From positions 1 to 64,000 of the forward strand of contig JAGBKK010000031.1 of NCBI GenBank assembly GCA_017934045.1: a DNA stretch of 64,000 bases, written 5' to 3'. The translations under genes and the position numbers were made by a program. The notes beneath the pieces are model-generated. The model was not told the origin of the DNA. It did not search any database and saw only the letters and a program-made list of their open reading frames with translations. Positions within the stretch are counted from its first letter, which is position 1. The number at the start of each line of letters is the position of its first letter. This stretch comes from Neisseriaceae bacterium. GTDB taxonomy: Bacteria; Pseudomonadota; Gammaproteobacteria; Burkholderiales; Neisseriaceae. Below are positions 9,492 through 18,974 of the stretch, in pieces.

Positions 9492-9540
9492 ACTGTTGTC
9501 TCTGTATTATGTTTCAGGCTGCCTGAAAGGTTTATCTGTA

Positions 9541-9799
9541 TTTATTTTACACTCCGTCCGCAGTGCGGACGCAATGTGCTTACCACTGGTGAGATTTTTA
9601 AATTGCGAACACAGTGCGTTCGCTTTTTATTTTCAGGTTGCCCCTATCGTCATTGCGAGCCGTGCCGAAAGCACGGCGTGGCAATCTCCTGAAACAATTT
9701 TTAAACGAGCGGCAAGCGAGTTTAAAAACTGTTTCAGGGTAGCCTATCCTAAAAAACGGCAATGCAAAAAGTCTTTTCAGGCTGCCTGAAAGTATATTG
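9541..9799. repeat. Composite intergenic repeat, copy 1
   Basis: A block containing the palindrome GTCCGCAGTGCGGAC, then GGTGAGATTTTTAAATTGCG, then GTCATTGCGAGCCGTGCCG with a GCCGTGC/GCACGGC hairpin, then a long inverted repeat at 9689-9737 (CTGAAACAATTTTTAAAC / GTTTAAAAACTGTTTCAG), ending in a DUS. The same order recurs at 11018-11406 in the same orientation. The gap 9492-10106 otherwise holds only AT-rich sequence, a GTGGGCAAC hairpin (9960-9980) and one small ORF. Confidence 0.8.
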
Positions 9800-9929
9800 C
9801 TTTGTTTTTTACATTCCGTCCGCAGTTTTGTTTGTATTATCAGGCAACCTGAAATTCAATAATCACATTGTTATAAACAATCGCATTGGCAATGATTTAT
9901 AAAAATATAATTCTTTCAAAACAATTTAT

Positions 9930-10076
9930 TTAGGCTGCCTGAACACTCATTCGAACGCGTGGGCAACAAGTTGCCCACCCTACGCTTGCTAATTCGGCAA
10001 ATTTTTCCCAAATGTTACCTTCGAGATTATCGAAGAATACTTCTTTTAAGCAAGTATATAATTTGCTTTCTTGCAT
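9930..10076 (-). CDS. Small ORF, possibly the 5' remnant of a truncated gene
   Basis: An ATG at 10076 is preceded by AAGGAG at good spacing and encodes MQESKLYTCLKEVFFDNLEG and a further 11 residues of ordinary-looking protein. The frame then enters a GTGGGCAAC hairpin repeat and ends with VQAA plus stop encoded by a DUS. The first 31 residues look like a genuine N-terminus and the rest looks like repeat sequence, so this may be a gene truncated by repeats. It lies 30 bases downstream of the 10107-10769 membrane gene. Function unknown. Confidence 0.35.
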   Translation of the reverse strand: MQESKLYTCLKEVFFDNLEGNIWEKFAELASVGWATCCPRVRMSVQAA

Positions 10077-10106
10077 TTTAAATGCTCCTTATTTGTTGAT
10101 TAAAAA

Positions 10107-10769
10107 TCAGAATTTCATAATCATATGATGAAATTCTGGGTTAAAGAAAAATGATAAACATATCAATAATACGCTAATATTAAAAAATAAAAGAAATATA
10201 AATTTTAATATAACACATTCAATATAATCTGCTTCTCCAATTATAGAAGTTCCTGGTATTTGTATTATTTTATAATTGTCATCAACATATTCTTCAAAAA
10301 AAACTTGTAAATCATATATACTATTGCTTACAATATATTCAAGTGCTAACTTATATCTGTTATTAAATCTAATAAAAATAGCAATACCAGTTGAATTTGT
10401 TTTTATCATGCCAAATGCTAAACTAAATATTCCCATAACCGATAAAAATAAAACAATTATAGAAATATAACCAACATAATATAAATTCAAATTTATATTA
10501 TTAAATAATCCCACTAATCCCAATAAAGAACCCACAATAGCAAATACACCATTCAATAAAGAAAATTTTGCTAAAAAAGGAATAATTTTTTGCAATTTTT
10601 TTACTAATTTTTCCGCTTCTTCGTAATTATCTTGTTTATACAAATGCGATTGCTGTTCAATTTCTGCCCATTGTGCATTATTTTCTTTTAATTTGCGTAA
10701 ATCATTGCAACTAATCCACACCAAAATCGCACCAAATACAATTAAAAAATAATAAACAATATTTTCCAT
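10107..10769 (-). CDS. Hypothetical four-helix membrane protein
   Basis: The 220-residue protein has an N-terminal membrane segment (about 3-20), a charged cytoplasmic stretch with NYEEAEKLVKKLQK, two adjacent helices at about 64-120, a soluble region and a C-terminal helix (FIFLLFFNISVLLICLSFFF). I do not recognise the family. It is much more AT-rich than the mrdA and rodA genes around it. It is flanked on both sides by the composite repeat (9541-9799 and 11018-11406), which suggests a later insertion into the cell-shape cluster. Confidence 0.7.
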   Translation of the reverse strand: MENIVYYFLIVFGAILVWISCNDLRKLKENNAQWAEIEQQSHLYKQDNYEEAEKLVKKLQKIIPFLAKFSLLNGVFAIVGSLLGLVGLFNNINLNLYYVGYISIIVLFLSVMGIFSLAFGMIKTNSTGIAIFIRFNNRYKLALEYIVSNSIYDLQVFFEEYVDDNYKIIQIPGTSIIGEADYIECVILKFIFLLFFNISVLLICLSFFFNPEFHHMIMKF

Positions 10770-11528
10770 AATAAAATCCTTTACAAAAAAACTTTTTCAG
10801 GCTGCCTGAAACAAATATTTCAACCGCCGTAGGGTGGGCATTCCTGCCCACCGCAAAGCCGCAAGGCTTTGATAAACCATTTGTTAATGCAAACCTATCG
10901 GTTTGCTGGTGGGTAACATGCCCACCCTATAAACGCGTGGGCAACGAGTTGCCCACCCTACGGCGTTTTCGTAATGACAACAAGGGTTTCAGGCTGCCTG
11001 AAAGTATATTGCCTTGTTTTTTACATTTCGTCCGCAGTGCGGACGCAATGCTTTCACCAGTAGTGAGATTTTTAAATTGCGAACACAGTGCGTTCGCTTT
11101 TATATTTTCAGGCAGCCTAAAAAATATTTCTGCCGTTATGGTGGGTTGGAAACCCACCCTACAACAAAACCTTGCGGTTTTGTGGGTGGGCAGGAATGCC
11201 CACCCTATAATCCAAGCCTACGGCTTGGTGGTGGGTCGAAGACCCACCCTACAACTTAACTCGTCATTGCGAGCCGTGCCGAAAGCACGGCGTGGCAATC
11301 TCCTGAAACAGTTTTTAAACGAGCGACAAGCGAGTTTAAAAACTGTTTCAGGGTAGCCTATCCTAAAAACGGCAATGCAAAAAGTCTTTTCAGGCTGCCT
11401 GAAAATATATTGTCTTGTTATTCTCTCACCACTGGTGAGATTTTTAAATTGCGAATGTGGTGTGTTCGTTTTTATATTTTCAGGCAGCCTGAAAATGATT
11501 TCTGCCGTTATGGTGGGTGGGAAACATC
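10770..11528. repeat. Gene-free repeat cluster with composite repeat copy 2 and hairpins
   Basis: No convincing gene. It contains DUS copies at 10.80, 10.99, 11.39 and 11.48 kb, and six GGTGGG-type hairpins near 10831, 10900, 10937, 11140, 11184 and 11229. The second copy of the composite repeat runs 11018-11406 but is interrupted at about 11119-11258 by three of the hairpins. A third, partial copy (CACCACTGGTGAGATTTTTA) starts near 11427. ORFs here are made of repeat sequence only. Confidence 0.75.
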
Positions 11529-13598
11529 CTACTTTTCTTCCCCTTTCGCCTTTTCAAATGCAGTTTGAATGGCTGTGGGTTTTGGGGGTGTTTCAGGCTG
11601 CCTGATTGTGGGTTTTTCTTCTGTTGCAGGTTTTTCTACTGCCACTATTTTTGTTTCTGTTTTTTTGCCTTTGCCTTTTTTGGATTCCACTTTTTTAAAT
11701 TCTAACTTTTTGATTTCTAATAGATAATAGTCAATCAATTCGCGTGCGAGTGGGGCGGACGCTGCACCCCAGCCGCCGTTTTCTTGCAATACAGCCACTG
11801 CAATTTGTGGGTCGTCCGATGGGGCAAAGGCGATAAACCACGAATGGTCGCGGTAGCGTTCTTCGAGTGCGGCGGCGTTGTATTTCGCTCCTTGTTTAAT
11901 TTGCACTACTTGGGCTGTGCCTGTTTTGCCTGACATAGGATAGGGTAAATCCACGCCCACACGCCACGCCGTGCCGCCTGCTTGCAATACTTTTCGCATG
12001 CCGCCTTTGACATAATCAAAATGTTCTTGTGTATAAGGTAGGGTGCGTTCGGCATAAGTTACCACGGGCGTGGCTTTGCGGCTTTCAGGGTCGATAATTT
12101 GATTGACCACATGCGGACGATACACCACGCCGTTATTTGCCATAATCGCCGTGGCAAACGCCATTTGTAAGGGGGTGTAAGCATTATAGCCTTGTCCAAT
12201 GCTGATACTCACCATATCGCCGCCTTGCCATTTTTGGGCTAATTTGCCTTGTTTTTCAAAGCGGCGTGCTTTCCATTCGCGGCTGGGCAGAACGCCCATA
12301 TATTCATTTGGCAAGTCTATGCCTGTTTTTTGTCCAAAACCAAACGGTGCCATATAGTGTGCAAATTTGTCAGGACCCATTTTATAGCCCATTTGATAGA
12401 AAAATGTGTCGGACGAAACTTGTATGGCGGTGGATAAATTAACGCGTCCATGCCCCGATTTCACTGAATCGCGAAACACATGCGAAGTGCCAGGAATGCT
12501 CCACGCACCAGGGGCAGAAACAAGGGTGTTTTCTTTCAGGGTGCCACTTTCTAATAGTGCCATTGCCATAAACGGCTTAAAGGTTGAACCAGGCGGATAC
12601 AAGGCTTGGGTTACGCGGTTGATGAGTGGTTTTTGCCAGTCTTCATTCAGCGTTTTCCAAGTATCGCTATCAATGCCGTTGATAAATAAATTGGGGTTGA
12701 AAGACGGCTTGGAAATATACGCCAACACATCGCCTGTTTTGGGGTCAAGGGCGATAATTGCCCCACGATTGTTGCCTAAAATCTCATCGGCTTTTTGCTG
12801 TACGCGAAAATCCATACCCAAACGCAAGGTTTTGCCAGCGGTGGGTGGCACGGTGCGTAAAACGCGTGAAATATTGCCTTGTGCAAATTTTTCCGCTTCG
12901 CGATAGCCTGGTTCGCCACGCAATTCGTTTTCGTAGGTTAATTCCAAGCCGCTTTTGCCAATGTGCGTTGCCCCACGATAATGGGCAGCAAGATTGTTTT
13001 CGTTGATATGGTCTTGTTCTTTTTGGTTAATGCGTCCGATATAGCCGATAAAATGGGCAGTCAGTTCGCCGTGCGGATATTCTCGAAAAGTGCGTGCGTG
13101 AATTTCCACGCCTTTGAAACGGAATAATTCGCCTGCTAATTTTTGGGCTTCATCGTTGGTAAGTTTCATTTTCAAAGGAATATTGCCCAAGCCACGATAT
13201 TCACGGCGAAATTTATTAAACTGCCGCATATCAGACGGACGCACATCAACATATTGTTGCAGGGCGGTAACCACTTCGTCCATCGGTCGCTCTAATTCAT
13301 CAGGCACAATTTCCAAGGAAAACGCAGGATAATTGCGTGCCAAAATCACGCCATTGCGGTCGATAATATCGCCACGCACAGGGGCAATGGGTAATTTAGT
13401 TAAACTATTGGCATTGGATTGTTCAATAAAATTATCATATTGCGTAATTTGCAACCAGTAAAAACGAGCAATCAACACCGCACACAACGCCACCACAAAA
13501 CCAGCAATCACACCAACACGCAAAGCAAAACGCTTACGGTGATAGCGTTCAGTCGGCAAGGCTTGATTGTTGTTGGTAGAAGATTTGCGTTTTATCAT
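11529..13598 (-). CDS. mrdA: Penicillin-binding protein 2 (peptidoglycan transpeptidase)
   Basis: Class B PBP that cross-links peptidoglycan in the elongasome with RodA. The 689-residue protein has a membrane anchor at about 26-48, a pedestal domain (RGDIIDRNG), and a transpeptidase domain with STFK (Ser338, Lys341), SSD (395-397) and KTG (558-560). The last 70 or so residues are a Lys/Glu/Pro tail (KKGKGKKTETK, TPPKPT) beyond the usual end, part of it encoded by a DUS (TIRQPETP). The start overlaps the mreD stop. Confidence 0.95.
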   Translation of the reverse strand: MIKRKSSTNNNQALPTERYHRKRFALRVGVIAGFVVALCAVLIARFYWLQITQYDNFIEQSNANSLTKLPIAPVRGDIIDRNGVILARNYPAFSLEIVPDELERPMDEVVTALQQYVDVRPSDMRQFNKFRREYRGLGNIPLKMKLTNDEAQKLAGELFRFKGVEIHARTFREYPHGELTAHFIGYIGRINQKEQDHINENNLAAHYRGATHIGKSGLELTYENELRGEPGYREAEKFAQGNISRVLRTVPPTAGKTLRLGMDFRVQQKADEILGNNRGAIIALDPKTGDVLAYISKPSFNPNLFINGIDSDTWKTLNEDWQKPLINRVTQALYPPGSTFKPFMAMALLESGTLKENTLVSAPGAWSIPGTSHVFRDSVKSGHGRVNLSTAIQVSSDTFFYQMGYKMGPDKFAHYMAPFGFGQKTGIDLPNEYMGVLPSREWKARRFEKQGKLAQKWQGGDMVSISIGQGYNAYTPLQMAFATAIMANNGVVYRPHVVNQIIDPESRKATPVVTYAERTLPYTQEHFDYVKGGMRKVLQAGGTAWRVGVDLPYPMSGKTGTAQVVQIKQGAKYNAAALEERYRDHSWFIAFAPSDDPQIAVAVLQENGGWGAASAPLARELIDYYLLEIKKLEFKKVESKKGKGKKTETKIVAVEKPATEEKPTIRQPETPPKPTAIQTAFEKAKGEEK

Positions 13599-14071
13599 CA
13601 GTACATCTCGGTTTGAATATGGTTGAATAATATTCTATCGACAATCAGCCACAAGCCAGCGGCAATCACAGGCGGCAGGAAGAATAATAAACTTACGGTG
13701 GATTGCGACACCACCAACCACGCCCCTAACATAGCAATGCGAGCGGTCATCAACATACCAAACACCAAAAACGGCTGTACAAAATCGGATTGATCTAAAA
13801 ATTCATTTCGCCAACGAATCGCAGGGAATAAGCCGCATAAATAAGCAAAAGGGTGTAAGCCTAATGGAGCACCCATTAACAAATCGCAACACACGCCGAT
13901 GATAAAAATCACTAAAAAGCGTACGATATTGGGACAATACAAAACGCCAAAAATCAACACCAAACCCACCCAATCAGGCATAAAAAAATACATAGGATAA
14001 GGCAAGGGTAGGGCGGTTAAAAGCAGTGCCACAATCAAACTGATGATAAGCCACAGTGTGGAAGCGTTCAT
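13598..14071 (-). CDS. mreD: Rod shape-determining protein MreD
   Basis: Small membrane protein of the elongasome that partners MreC. The 157-residue sequence has about five hydrophobic segments and the family pattern PDWVGLVLIFGVLYCPN and DLLMGAPLGLHPFAY. Its ends overlap both neighbours by one base (14071 with mreC and 13598 with mrdA), a tight translationally coupled operon. Confidence 0.93.
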   Translation of the reverse strand: MNASTLWLIISLIVALLLTALPLPYPMYFFMPDWVGLVLIFGVLYCPNIVRFLVIFIIGVCCDLLMGAPLGLHPFAYLCGLFPAIRWRNEFLDQSDFVQPFLVFGMLMTARIAMLGAWLVVSQSTVSLLFFLPPVIAAGLWLIVDRILFNHIQTEMY

Positions 14072-14988
14072 TATTTATTGTCCTTTTGCGTAGATTTTTT
14101 CTTTTTGGGTTGAGTTTTAGGTGCGGTTTTGGGTTGTTCTGTAACCGTAGGTGGGCTTGTTTCTTCGCTTATTGTCTCCACCGTGGCAACACTGCGATTG
14201 CGTGGCAGAACCATAACAAAACGAGCCGCAGAAATGCGTCCGATAAATTCTGTGCGTACACGCAAATAGGGCGAGCCGTCGCGTGCAGGGTCAATATACG
14301 ACACATTTGCCACAGGAATACCTGCGGGAAATGCGTCATCAATGCCCGAAGTTAAAAGCACATCGCCTTCAACAATGTCTTGGTCGGCAGGAAAATAACG
14401 CAAATCCAAATATTCCGAAGTGCCATAAATCAAAGTGCGATAGCCTGTGCGTGCAATCATCACAGGAATAACGCTATGACGATTGTTAGCAGGCGTGATT
14501 TGGGCATAATTTTTGCCTACCGAAGTAACTTGCCCAATTAAGCCGTGTCCGTCTATCACCGCTTGTCCTGCTTCAATGCCGTCCGCTGAACCCTTATCAA
14601 TCACCAATCGTGCCGCAGGAATACCGCCTGCGGTAGATAGAATATTCGCAGTAGTAACAGGGCTAATGCCATTGTGTTGTAAATTCAGCAAGCGTTTGAG
14701 TTCAATATTATCGTTTTCCACCGATTGCAAGATCATCAGTTGAGCGGAAAGGCGTTGATTTTCTTCGGTTAAGCGTTGAAATTCATCAGTTGATGGGCGT
14801 GGTGCAGAGAGTTTTTGCATAGCGGTTACAGGCAAGCCTGTTGCCTGCCGAACAGGTGCGGCAATATCCACCATTTTATCTTGGGTTTTCTGCGTCCAGC
14901 GAGAATACACATCAACCCCCATTAAAATTAAGGCGGCAGTTGCCCACAGCACAAATTGAGTAAATTGATGAGTTTCGTTTTGCGACAT
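14071..14988 (-). CDS. mreC: Rod shape-determining protein MreC
   Basis: Bitopic elongasome scaffold that contacts PBP2 in the periplasm. The 305-residue protein has an N-terminal membrane helix (about 11-27), a coiled coil at about 65-100 and the beta-domain with GLIGQVTSVGKNYAQITP and NRHSVIPV. A Pro/Thr/Lys tail follows (PKTAPKTQPKKKK). In most relatives mreB is immediately upstream; here a toxin-antitoxin pair and a CREE, about 1.05 kb in all, come between. Confidence 0.94.
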   Translation of the reverse strand: MSQNETHQFTQFVLWATAALILMGVDVYSRWTQKTQDKMVDIAAPVRQATGLPVTAMQKLSAPRPSTDEFQRLTEENQRLSAQLMILQSVENDNIELKRLLNLQHNGISPVTTANILSTAGGIPAARLVIDKGSADGIEAGQAVIDGHGLIGQVTSVGKNYAQITPANNRHSVIPVMIARTGYRTLIYGTSEYLDLRYFPADQDIVEGDVLLTSGIDDAFPAGIPVANVSYIDPARDGSPYLRVRTEFIGRISAARFVMVLPRNRSVATVETISEETSPPTVTEQPKTAPKTQPKKKKSTQKDNK

Positions 14989-15154
14989 TGTTGTTTAACC
15001 TATGTTTTAAACTTTTCAGGCAGCCTGAAAGCATAAAAATTTAAATTGTAGGGTGGGCAATTTATTATCCACGCGGTTTAATCCAATCGTTCAGGCTGCC
15101 TGAAAATATGATAAATAAAATGCGTGGCGAACAAGTTGCCCAGCCTACGCTTGC

Positions 15155-15451
15155 TTACACGGTTTGTAATTTTTCTAAAAACGAAGCGTCTTTTTCCAAG
15201 AGACGCAAAATTTTTAACGCAGCCCCTGACGGAAAACGGCGTTTGGCTTCCCAAGATTGCACCAAAGCCGTACTCACGCCCACTGCTTTGGAGAGTTCTT
15301 CTTGTGTTAAATGCAAATCCGAACGCAAATGTTTGACATTGGGGACTTCAATTTCGTGGGTGCGAAATGCCGTGATGGGCATTTCACCTTTTTCAATCGC
15401 AACCATTTCTCGTGCTGATTGCAATAAATCATTAAATAATTGTTTTTCCAT
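15155..15451 (-). CDS. XRE-type HTH antitoxin (NadS/HigA-like)
   Basis: The 98-residue protein has a C-terminal helix-turn-helix (LTQEELSKAVGVSTALVQSW) and an N-terminal part typical of antitoxins paired with RelE/HigB toxins. The ATG at 15451 has GGAG at good spacing; the longer frame to 15475 overlaps the toxin and has no site. The toxin gene ends 4 bases upstream, so this is the second gene of a toxin-first unit. It probably represses the operon through the palindrome near 15799. Confidence 0.85.
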   Translation of the reverse strand: MEKQLFNDLLQSAREMVAIEKGEMPITAFRTHEIEVPNVKHLRSDLHLTQEELSKAVGVSTALVQSWEAKRRFPSGAALKILRLLEKDASFLEKLQTV

Positions 15452-15455
15452 ATCA

Positions 15456-15788
15456 TTACTCCAAACAACCCACAACTGATTTCAACATTTTGCGTTGTTC
15501 ATCGGTTAAATTTTCTTGCACATTTTTGGGGTAAAGTAATAATAGATAAATCCTATTTTTTTGTCCAAGATAATAGTAAATTATTCGTACACCACTGGAT
15601 TTACCCATATTAGCTCTGTGCCAACGAATTTTACGACAACCGCCTGTACCCACTAAAATATCGCCTTGTTCAGGATTGTCTGCTAAATATTCTTGAAATT
15701 CTTGAAAAATATGATCAGGCAAATATTTTTCACGCTCACGACTGAACGCAGACAATTCAATAAACATAACTTTCATTGTGTTATCCAT
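15456..15788 (-). CDS. RelE/HigB family toxin
   Basis: The 110-residue protein has the RelE/ParE-superfamily layout: PDHIFQEFQEYL, GDILVGTGGCRKIRW, SGVRIIYYYL, and the C-terminal YLLLLYPKN. HigB-2/RelE-like members are ribosome-dependent mRNA endonucleases; that activity is inferred. The toxin lies upstream of its antitoxin, as in higBA. The pair is inserted between mreB and mreC. The second Met (MKVMFIELSAF) is an alternative start. Confidence 0.87.
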   Translation of the reverse strand: MDNTMKVMFIELSAFSREREKYLPDHIFQEFQEYLADNPEQGDILVGTGGCRKIRWHRANMGKSSGVRIIYYYLGQKNRIYLLLLYPKNVQENLTDEQRKMLKSVVGCLE

Positions 15789-15798
15789 TATACAACCC

Positions 15799-15816
15799 TG
15801 ACACTGTCATAGTATA
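15799..15816 (-). promoter_or_regulatory. Candidate promoter and operator of the toxin-antitoxin unit
   Basis: A TATACT -10-like box on the minus strand (15816-15811) is followed at once by the palindrome TGACA-C-TGTCA (15799-15809), ten bases before the toxin ATG. An operator over the start of transcription would fit autorepression by the HTH antitoxin. No good -35 was found, so this is tentative. Confidence 0.35.
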
Positions 15817-15899
15817 GTTGATTGATTGCCTTTTTCAGGCTGCCTGAAAATAGAATAAATAAAATGCGTGGGCAACTCGTTGCCCACTCTATGGTTTGT

Positions 15900-16005
15900 T
15901 ATAGTCAAACAACTTCAAAATTGAAATGCGTTGGTTCTCCTCGCCGTATTATTTATACTGTCTTCGGAAAACCGCCTGTTTCACTTTTGAAGTTGTTTGA
16001 CTATA
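15900..16005. mobile_element. CREE copy B, TATAGTCAAACAAC type
   Basis: A 106-bp element with ends TATAGTCAAACAACTTCAAAA and its complement, and the core GCGTTGG...CGCCGTATTATTTATACTGTC...CCGCC. It lies between the toxin-antitoxin pair and mreB, 32 bases after the mreB stop. The flanking TA at both ends fits a TA target. Confidence 0.88.
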
Positions 16006-16037
16006 TTACCCCTTTCAGGCAGCCTGAAATGCCGATT

Positions 16038-17066
16038 TTATTCAGGCAAAAACACCGAATCGTCTTCGTCTATCATATCCAATGCCATACCTGCACCACG
16101 CACCACGCAAGTGAGTGGGTCATTGGCAACGGTAATTATCAAGCCTGTTTTTTCTGCCAACAGTTTGGGCAAATCTCGCAACAATGCACCGCCGCCAGTC
16201 AGCACCAAACCTTGTGCGGCAATGTCTTCGCCCAATTCAGGCGGAATTTGTTCAATGGCAATTTTAATCGCTTGCACAATTTGTCGTAAGGGAATTTCCA
16301 AGGCTTCCAAAATATCTTGCGAAGTAACCATAAAGGCTTTGGGGATACCCTCTGCCAAATAACGCCCTGTTACTTTCATTTGTTTCACATCGTCATGCGG
16401 ATAAGCACAGCCAATAGTTTCTTTTAAGTTTTCGGCAGTAATTTCGCCAATTAACATACCGTATTTACGGCGGATAAAATTGATAATGGACTCGTTAAAT
16501 GCGTCTCCTGCCACACGCAGAGAATGCGAATACACCAAGCCCGACAAAGAAATGACGGCGACTTCGGTTGTGCCACCGCCAATATCCACAATCATTGAAC
16601 CGCGTGGTTCGTGAATGGGCATACCTGCACCAATCGCCGCCGCCATAGGTTCGGTGATTAACTCAACTTCGGCGGCTCCTGCGGCGTATGCCGCATCACG
16701 AATGGCTTTTTGTTCCACTTGGGTTGCCCCACAAGGCACACAAATCACAATGCGTGGTGCGGACGACATACGACTGGGCAAGGCTTTGCGGATAAACTCA
16801 CGCAACATTTTTTCTGTGGTATCCAAATCGGCAATCACGCCGTCCTGCATAGGACGCACCGCACGAATGCCCTCTGGCGTTTTACCCAACATATCTTTGG
16901 CTTCATGCCCAATCGCACGAACCGTTTGCTTGCCTGAATTATCATGGCTCATCGCCACCACGGACGGTTCATTCAAAACAATATCTTTGCCTTTGACATA
17001 AATCAGCGTATTGGCTGTGCCTAAATCAATCGCCAAATCGTTGCGTTGTCTAAAAAAACCAAACAT
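16038..17066 (-). CDS. mreB: Rod shape-determining actin homologue MreB
   Basis: Cytoskeletal ATPase that organises lateral wall synthesis. The 342-residue protein starts [20 protein letters not shown] (phosphate-1 motif) and has [19 protein letters not shown] (phosphate-2) and [13 protein letters not shown] (adenosine motif). The frame is open to 17099, but the ATG at 17066 matches the family start and has GGGGA upstream. Its presence separates this organism from coccal Neisseria, which lack mreB. It is divergent from gatC. Confidence 0.96.
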   Translation of the reverse strand: MFGFFRQRNDLAIDLGTANTLIYVKGKDIVLNEPSVVAMSHDNSGKQTVRAIGHEAKDMLGKTPEGIRAVRPMQDGVIADLDTTEKMLREFIRKALPSRMSSAPRIVICVPCGATQVEQKAIRDAAYAAGAAEVELITEPMAAAIGAGMPIHEPRGSMIVDIGGGTTEVAVISLSGLVYSHSLRVAGDAFNESIINFIRRKYGMLIGEITAENLKETIGCAYPHDDVKQMKVTGRYLAEGIPKAFMVTSQDILEALEIPLRQIVQAIKIAIEQIPPELGEDIAAQGLVLTGGGALLRDLPKLLAEKTGLIITVANDPLTCVVRGAGMALDMIDEDDSVFLPE

Positions 17067-17166
17067 AATCGATTGTCCCCATTGTTGAAAGTGTCGCAAA
17101 TGGATTTTAAGTGTGTAATAATAACCGACAACCTTTTATTTCAACAATATTTTTAAGGATTTTTGT

Positions 17167-17454
17167 ATGAGTTTGACCTTATCTGATGTGGAAAAAGTCG
17201 CAAAATTGTCGCGATTGGCGTTAAATGACGAACAAAAACAACGCACCCTGAAAGAACTCAACGGCATTTTTGAAATGATTGCCAAAATGCAGGCGGTGAA
17301 TACGGACGGCGTTGAACCATTAAGCCACCCGATTGAGTTCGCCCAACGCTTGCGAGACGATAGCGTTACCGAACCTGAACGCCGTGAAGCCTATCAAGCC
17401 GTTGCCCCACAGGTTGAACAAAACTTATATATTGTGCCAAAAGTGATTGAATAA
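17167..17454 (+). CDS. gatC: Asp/Glu-tRNA amidotransferase subunit C
   Basis: Small subunit of the GatCAB complex that converts Glu-tRNA(Gln) and/or Asp-tRNA(Asn) to the amide. The 95-residue protein has the family pattern VEKVAKLSRLALNDEQ and GVEPLSHP. AAGGA is at good spacing from the ATG. It is followed 60 bases later, across a DUS, by gatA. Confidence 0.95.
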   Translation: MSLTLSDVEKVAKLSRLALNDEQKQRTLKELNGIFEMIAKMQAVNTDGVEPLSHPIEFAQRLRDDSVTEPERREAYQAVAPQVEQNLYIVPKVIE

Positions 17455-17514
17455 TTATTGATACGGTAAAAAATCTTTCAGGCAGCCTGAAACAACATTT
17501 GGAAAAACAAAAAA

Positions 17515-18969
17515 ATGACCGATTACACCTTAAAACAATGCTCTGACTTATTGCAAAGCAAACAAATTTCCGCTGTGGAATTAGCAACCGAATACTTAAA
17601 CGCCATTGATGCAAACAATCCGCAAATCAATGGTTACATTACGCTTGATAAAGAAATCACGCTTGCCGAAGCAAAAGCCGCCGATGAACGCATTGCCAAC
17701 GGCAAAGTCACAGCCTTAACAGGCGTGCCGATTGCTTATAAAGACATTTTCTGCCAACAAGGCTGGCGTTCGGCGTGTTCGTCCAAAATGTTGGATAACT
17801 TCGTCTCGCCTTACACCGCAACGGTTGTGCAAAATTTACTCAACGAAAACACCGTATCATTAGGCAGAACCAATATGGACGAATTTGCGATGGGTTCGAC
17901 CACCGAATCGTCTTACTACGGCAAAACCCACAATCCATGGGATTTAAGCCGCATACCAGGAGGCTCATCAGGCGGTTCAGCGGCGGTTGTAGCGGCTCGC
18001 TTGGCTCCTGCGGCGTTAGGTAGCGACACAGGCGGTTCAATCCGCCAACCTGCGTCTCACTGCGGTATTACAGGCTTAAAACCCACCTACGGCATTGTTT
18101 CTCGCTTTGGTATGGTTGCCTACGCATCGAGTTTCGACCAAGCAGGGCCGATGGCACAAACCGCCGAAGACTGTGCAATTATGCTCAACACTATGGCAAG
18201 TTTTGACACAAACGACTCCACTTCATTAGACCGCCCCAAAGAAGACTACACCCGCGACTTAAATAAACCACTGACAGGCGTAAAAATCGGTTTGCCCAAA
18301 GAATATTTTGGCGAAGGTTGCGATAGTGCCGTGCAGAAAAACATTCAGGCAGCCATAGACGAACTCACCAAACAAGGCGTTGAATTTGTTGATATATCGT
18401 TGCCGAATACCGAATTATGTATTCCTGCCTATTATGTATTAGCCTGTGCCGAAGCCAGCACCAACTTATCTCGCTTTGACGGCGTGCGATATGGCTACCG
18501 CACACTAAACTATGACGGCTTGGAAGAAATGTACAGCAAAACGAGAGCAGAAGGCTTTGGCGAAGAAGTCAAACGCCGCATTTTAATCGGCTCGTATGTT
18601 TTGTCGCACGGCTATTATGACGCATACTATGTGAAAGCCCAAAAACTTCGCCGAATGATTGCCAACGACTTTCAGGCAGCCTTTCAAAAATGCGATGCCA
18701 TTCTATCGCCAGTTGCCCCCACCGCTGCCCCCAAATTAGACAGCATAGCCACGGACCCTGTGCAAATGTATTTATCAGATATATACACACTGTCGCTTAA
18801 TTTGGCAGGCTTACCAGGCTTATCCGCCCCAGCAGGCTTTACCGACAACGGCTTACCTGTGGGCGTGCAGTTAGTGGGCAAGCATTTTAGCGAAAGCCGA
18901 TTATTAAATATCGCTCACCAGTTACAACAAGCCACAGATTGGCATAAACAAAAACCACAAGGGTTTTAA
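17515..18969 (+). CDS. gatA: Asp/Glu-tRNA amidotransferase subunit A
   Basis: Amidase subunit that releases ammonia from glutamine for tRNA-dependent amidation. The 484-residue protein has the Ser-Ser-Lys triad region: Lys76 in VPIAYKDIF, and the signature [20 protein letters not shown] with [12 protein letters not shown] following. gatB, often the next gene, is not in this window; panC follows six bases later instead. Confidence 0.96.
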   Translation: MTDYTLKQCSDLLQSKQISAVELATEYLNAIDANNPQINGYITLDKEITLAEAKAADERIANGKVTALTGVPIAYKDIFCQQGWRSACSSKMLDNFVSPYTATVVQNLLNENTVSLGRTNMDEFAMGSTTESSYYGKTHNPWDLSRIPGGSSGGSAAVVAARLAPAALGSDTGGSIRQPASHCGITGLKPTYGIVSRFGMVAYASSFDQAGPMAQTAEDCAIMLNTMASFDTNDSTSLDRPKEDYTRDLNKPLTGVKIGLPKEYFGEGCDSAVQKNIQAAIDELTKQGVEFVDISLPNTELCIPAYYVLACAEASTNLSRFDGVRYGYRTLNYDGLEEMYSKTRAEGFGEEVKRRILIGSYVLSHGYYDAYYVKAQKLRRMIANDFQAAFQKCDAILSPVAPTAAPKLDSIATDPVQMYLSDIYTLSLNLAGLPGLSAPAGFTDNGLPVGVQLVGKHFSESRLLNIAHQLQQATDWHKQKPQGF

Positions 18970-18974
18970 ATAAA

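Noticed and set aside
10927..11605. Several overlapping ORFs on both strands
   Set aside because: They consist of DUS, GGTGGG hairpins and composite repeats; no conserved protein pattern.
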